24,048 nt of DNA, from NCBI GenBank assembly GCA_938003765.1, contig CALKYE010000117.1, positions 1 to 24,048 on the forward strand, read 5' to 3'. A model generated the notes under the pieces. That model saw only the letters and a program-made list of their open reading frames with translations, did not search any database and had not been told where the DNA came from. Of the stretch, positions 21,727-24,048 are shown piece after piece (the first letter of the stretch is position 1; each line of letters begins with the position of its first letter). The translations under genes were made by a program, and so were the position numbers. The DNA comes from an uncultured Planctomycetia bacterium. Lineage in GTDB: Bacteria; Planctomycetota; UBA1135; GCA-002686595.

Positions 21727-24048
21727 TCACTGCGCCGTGAGCTGGAGAGTCACGGGCTGGGTGTCGCCGGCGCGCACGGTGGCGTTGACCTCGGCCGCCT
21801 CGCCGTTCGAACCGCCCGCGCGCACCCGATAGGCGCCCGCCGGCAGCGGACCGAGGTTCCAGACCTCTCCTTCGACCTTCCACTGCGCCGCGCCGAGGGC
21901 CCAGTCGAAGCCCGCGGAGTCGAGCACGACGATCTTGCCCTTGAAGGACACGCCTTCGGGCGCGTTGCGCGTGATCGCCAGCCGGCCGCCGCGCCGCAGC
22001 GAGACCTCGACTTCGCGCGGCTCACCGCTCTGCGCGCGCACGGCGCTCGACACGCCGACGGCGTCGTCTAGACGGGCCACGACGATGTGCTCCCCGCTCG
22101 CCAGCCCCATGATCGTGCACATCCCGGCCCCGTCGGAGGTTCGATCGCCGAACGTGCGTCCGGCGGCTCCGCCCTCCGGCGAGCGCGCGCTCACCACCGC
22201 GCCGATCGCCGCGCCGCCATCGAGGCCGCGCACGCGACAGCGGATCCCCCCGCCCGGCTCGACGCGCAGCACCAGGTCGTCGCGCGCCGCCTCGTCCGCG
22301 ACCTCGACGCCGTCGACCACCAGCGCGCCGAAGCGCGGCTCGCCGAAGCCCCCGTCGTCGCTGATCGTGAGGCGGTGCTCGCCCGGAGTCAGGCCGCGCA
22401 GCTCGAACTTGCCCTCGGCGTCGGTGTGGACGTTGGCGTTGGTGGCGCCGCGCATCGATTCGTTCGCGGAGCGAACCAGCGCCAACTGGATCGAAGCGCG
22501 CGCAACGGGCTCGCTCGAGGCGTCGATCACGCGCCCGCGAAGGCGGCCGTCCATGAACTCGATGTCGTGGACCGTCGGCGCGCCGTCGAGCACCTCGACC
22601 GCCGAGCCGAAGGACACGCCGCTGTCGCGCAGACTCGCGTTCACCGAGTAGCGCCCGGGACCGTCGACCATCAGCGAGTAGCTGCCGTCCGCGCCGCTCT
22701 CGGCCTGGCGAAAGAACCCCGAGCGCGACACGAACAACCTCGCACCGACCGCGGCCTCGCCGCCGATCGTCACGCGACCGCGCAGTTCGAGCGCCTGCGC
22801 GCTGGGCGCGCCGAGCACGACCTCGACCGTCCGCCCCGCCTCGACCGTCACCGTCGTGTGCAGCATGAGCAGCGCCTTGCCCTCACCCGGAGAGCCACCC
22901 CTCGAGTGCGCGCTGATGCGATGCTCACCCGGCCGCACCCGCTGCAGTTCGAACGCGCCGTTCGCGTCCGCAGTCGTCTGGTTCCAGTCGCCGCCCTCCT
23001 TGCTCGAGATGCTCACGCTCCACGTCACGTCGCTGCGCAACTCGCTGGCGTGGATCGAGCCGCGAATGGTCCCGCCTTCGCTCAACTCCAGTCGCAGGTC
23101 CTCGCGCTCCTCACCGGGCGCGACGCGCAGCTCCAGCCACTGGCTGGCCGCGAACTTGGGGTGCGTGGCGCGGAGCTTCACGAGACCGTTCGGCGCGTCC
23201 TTGAGCTCGAACCGACCTTGGTCGTCCGACCGTCTCATCGAGTGTTCCGGGCCGATCCGGCGGATCTTCTGCTCACGCTCGACTTCGACGCTTGCCTCAG
23301 CGAGCGGCTTGCCCGTCGGGTCGACGACGATGCCCGCCAGTCGCGAGGCGCGAGCGAGACGGATCGTCAGCTCCGGGCCCGAGTACGGCGTGTCGACGGA
23401 CATCGGATCACTGGCGGTGTAGCCCTTCGCGTCGGCGATCAGGCTCCAAGCACCGTCGCCCAGCCCTTCGAGGACGAAGCGGCCGTCGTCGGCTTCGATC
23501 TTGCGCATGGGACCGGCCTCCACGCGGCCGAAGACCACTCCGTGCGAGCGCTTGACCGCCCGAATCGAGAACTTCGTCACCGGAGCGCCGCTCTCGTCGA
23601 TGACGATGCCAGAGACGGACTCGCCGGGACCGAGCACCAGCGCGAGCTCCGCGCCGACCGCCACGTCGCGCGCCTCCGCTCGCCACTTGGGCCCCGAGAG
23701 CTTCGACTTCGGCGCTTCGACGCCCTCGGGCCGCGGGCGCGAGGCCTCCGGCGCCGTGGCGATGACCTTGAACGGTCCTGCGCCGAGTCCGGTGATGCGG
23801 AAGCGTCCGTCCGCATCGACTCGATGCCCCTTGGGCTCGCCGAAGAAGACCCGCGTCGCTTCGCGCGGCTCCTCGACTTGCACCATCGCGCGCTCGGCCG
23901 GCGATCCGTCGTCCCAGGTCACGACACCCGCGACGAAGCCTCCGGAGTCGAGCACGACGCGCAGCCCTTCGCGCGTCGCGCCGTCGGCGAGCTCGCCCAG
24001 CTCGAGCGTCTTGTCGAGGCAGCCCTCGCGCGTGAACTCGAGCTTCAG
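21727..24048 (-). CDS. Large carboxypeptidase-regulatory-like repeat protein, C-terminal part (5' end outside window)
   Basis: The frame is open from the right edge to a TGA at 21729-21727, giving the last 773 residues. It holds tandem beta-sandwich repeats of about 80-110 residues, each with G-x-V-x-D-x-x-G-x-P-x-x-x-A-x-V, then a D-x-x-G-x-F-x-L-x-G-L or D-G-R-F-x-I-T-G-L strand, then G-x-H/Y-x-I/V-x-A. I count at least seven, for example at V-A-G-V-V-T-W-D-D-G, S-G-I-V-I-D-E-S-G, A-G-I-V-V-D-P-T-G-K-P, L-R-G-R-V-T-I-G-G and L-R-G-R-V-I-D-A-S. Such domains occur in exported Planctomycetota and Bacteroidota proteins and are thought to be structural or binding modules. The N-terminus is missing, so a signal peptide, anchor or sigma domain cannot be judged; given the ECF fusion in this window, a sigma or membrane part upstream is possible. 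The LpxO-like gene starts 139 bp downstream. Confidence 0.85.
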   Translation of the reverse strand: MKLEFTREGCLDKTLELGELADGATREGLRVVLDSGGFVAGVVTWDDGSPAERAMVQVEEPREATRVFFGEPKGHRVDADGRFRITGLGAGPFKVIATAPEASRPRPEGVEAPKSKLSGPKWRAEARDVAVGAELALVLGPGESVSGIVIDESGAPVTKFSIRAVKRSHGVVFGRVEAGPMRKIEADDGRFVLEGLGDGAWSLIADAKGYTASDPMSVDTPYSGPELTIRLARASRLAGIVVDPTGKPLAEASVEVEREQKIRRIGPEHSMRRSDDQGRFELKDAPNGLVKLRATHPKFAASQWLELRVAPGEEREDLRLELSEGGTIRGSIHASELRSDVTWSVSISSKEGGDWNQTTADANGAFELQRVRPGEHRISAHSRGGSPGEGKALLMLHTTVTVEAGRTVEVVLGAPSAQALELRGRVTIGGEAAVGARLFVSRSGFFRQAESGADGSYSLMVDGPGRYSVNASLRDSGVSFGSAVEVLDGAPTVHDIEFMDGRLRGRVIDASSEPVARASIQLALVRSANESMRGATNANVHTDAEGKFELRGLTPGEHRLTISDDGGFGEPRFGALVVDGVEVADEAARDDLVLRVEPGGGIRCRVRGLDGGAAIGAVVSARSPEGGAAGRTFGDRTSDGAGMCTIMGLASGEHIVVARLDDAVGVSSAVRAQSGEPREVEVSLRRGGRLAITRNAPEGVSFKGKIVVLDSAGFDWALGAAQWKVEGEVWNLGPLPAGAYRVRAGGSNGEAAEVNATVRAGDTQPVTLQLTAQ

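Overview
High-GC (about 70 %) bacterial DNA, densely coding on both strands, with no rRNA, tRNA, CRISPR array or insertion sequence that I can see. The gene set suggests Planctomycetota or a close relative: C-terminally extended ECF sigma factors with a transmembrane helix, several large secreted proteins built from beta-helix, beta-propeller or carboxypeptidase-regulatory-like repeats, and an LpxO-type lipid A hydroxylase that implies a Gram-negative envelope. The lineage call is inference; no marker gene is present.

Layout. 1-2946 is mostly housekeeping: the 3' end of a DsrE-like gene, a PNPOx-like FMN-binding protein, an RluA-type pseudouridine synthase and a beta-hydroxyacid-dehydrogenase-like enzyme. 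3004-12960 holds two matched pairs. A secreted beta-helix protein (minus) diverges from a giant sigma factor with membrane-spanning and repeat-rich C-terminal parts (plus). A secreted seven-repeat propeller protein (minus) lies directly downstream of a second membrane-spanning sigma factor (minus). The two secreted proteins have unrelated N-terminal folds but share a C-terminal module of about 140 residues. 13163-18363 is a plus-strand run of exported proteins: an HExxH metalloprotease-like protein, a membrane-anchored carboxypeptidase-regulatory-like protein and an Ig-like/alpha-beta-hydrolase protein. 18586-20679 encodes a Kef-like cation:proton antiporter whose 3' end overlaps that of a convergent LpxO-like gene (20646-21587). 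21727-24048 is the C-terminal part of a very large carboxypeptidase-regulatory-like repeat protein that runs off the right edge.

How they may work together. Both ECF genes lack a nearby separate anti-sigma gene, carry their own transmembrane helix and sit beside a secreted protein with the shared C-terminal module. I infer that each is a one-protein envelope sensor and transcription factor dedicated to, or controlled by, its surface-protein neighbour. This is the most interesting hypothesis in the window. Gene ends often carry GC-rich perfect hairpins without a T-tract (263-291, 2973-3004, 8746-8781). All intergenic gaps are under 300 bp; the larger ones (4864-5103, 10573-10740, 12961-13162, 18364-18585) hold inverted repeats or nothing recognisable.
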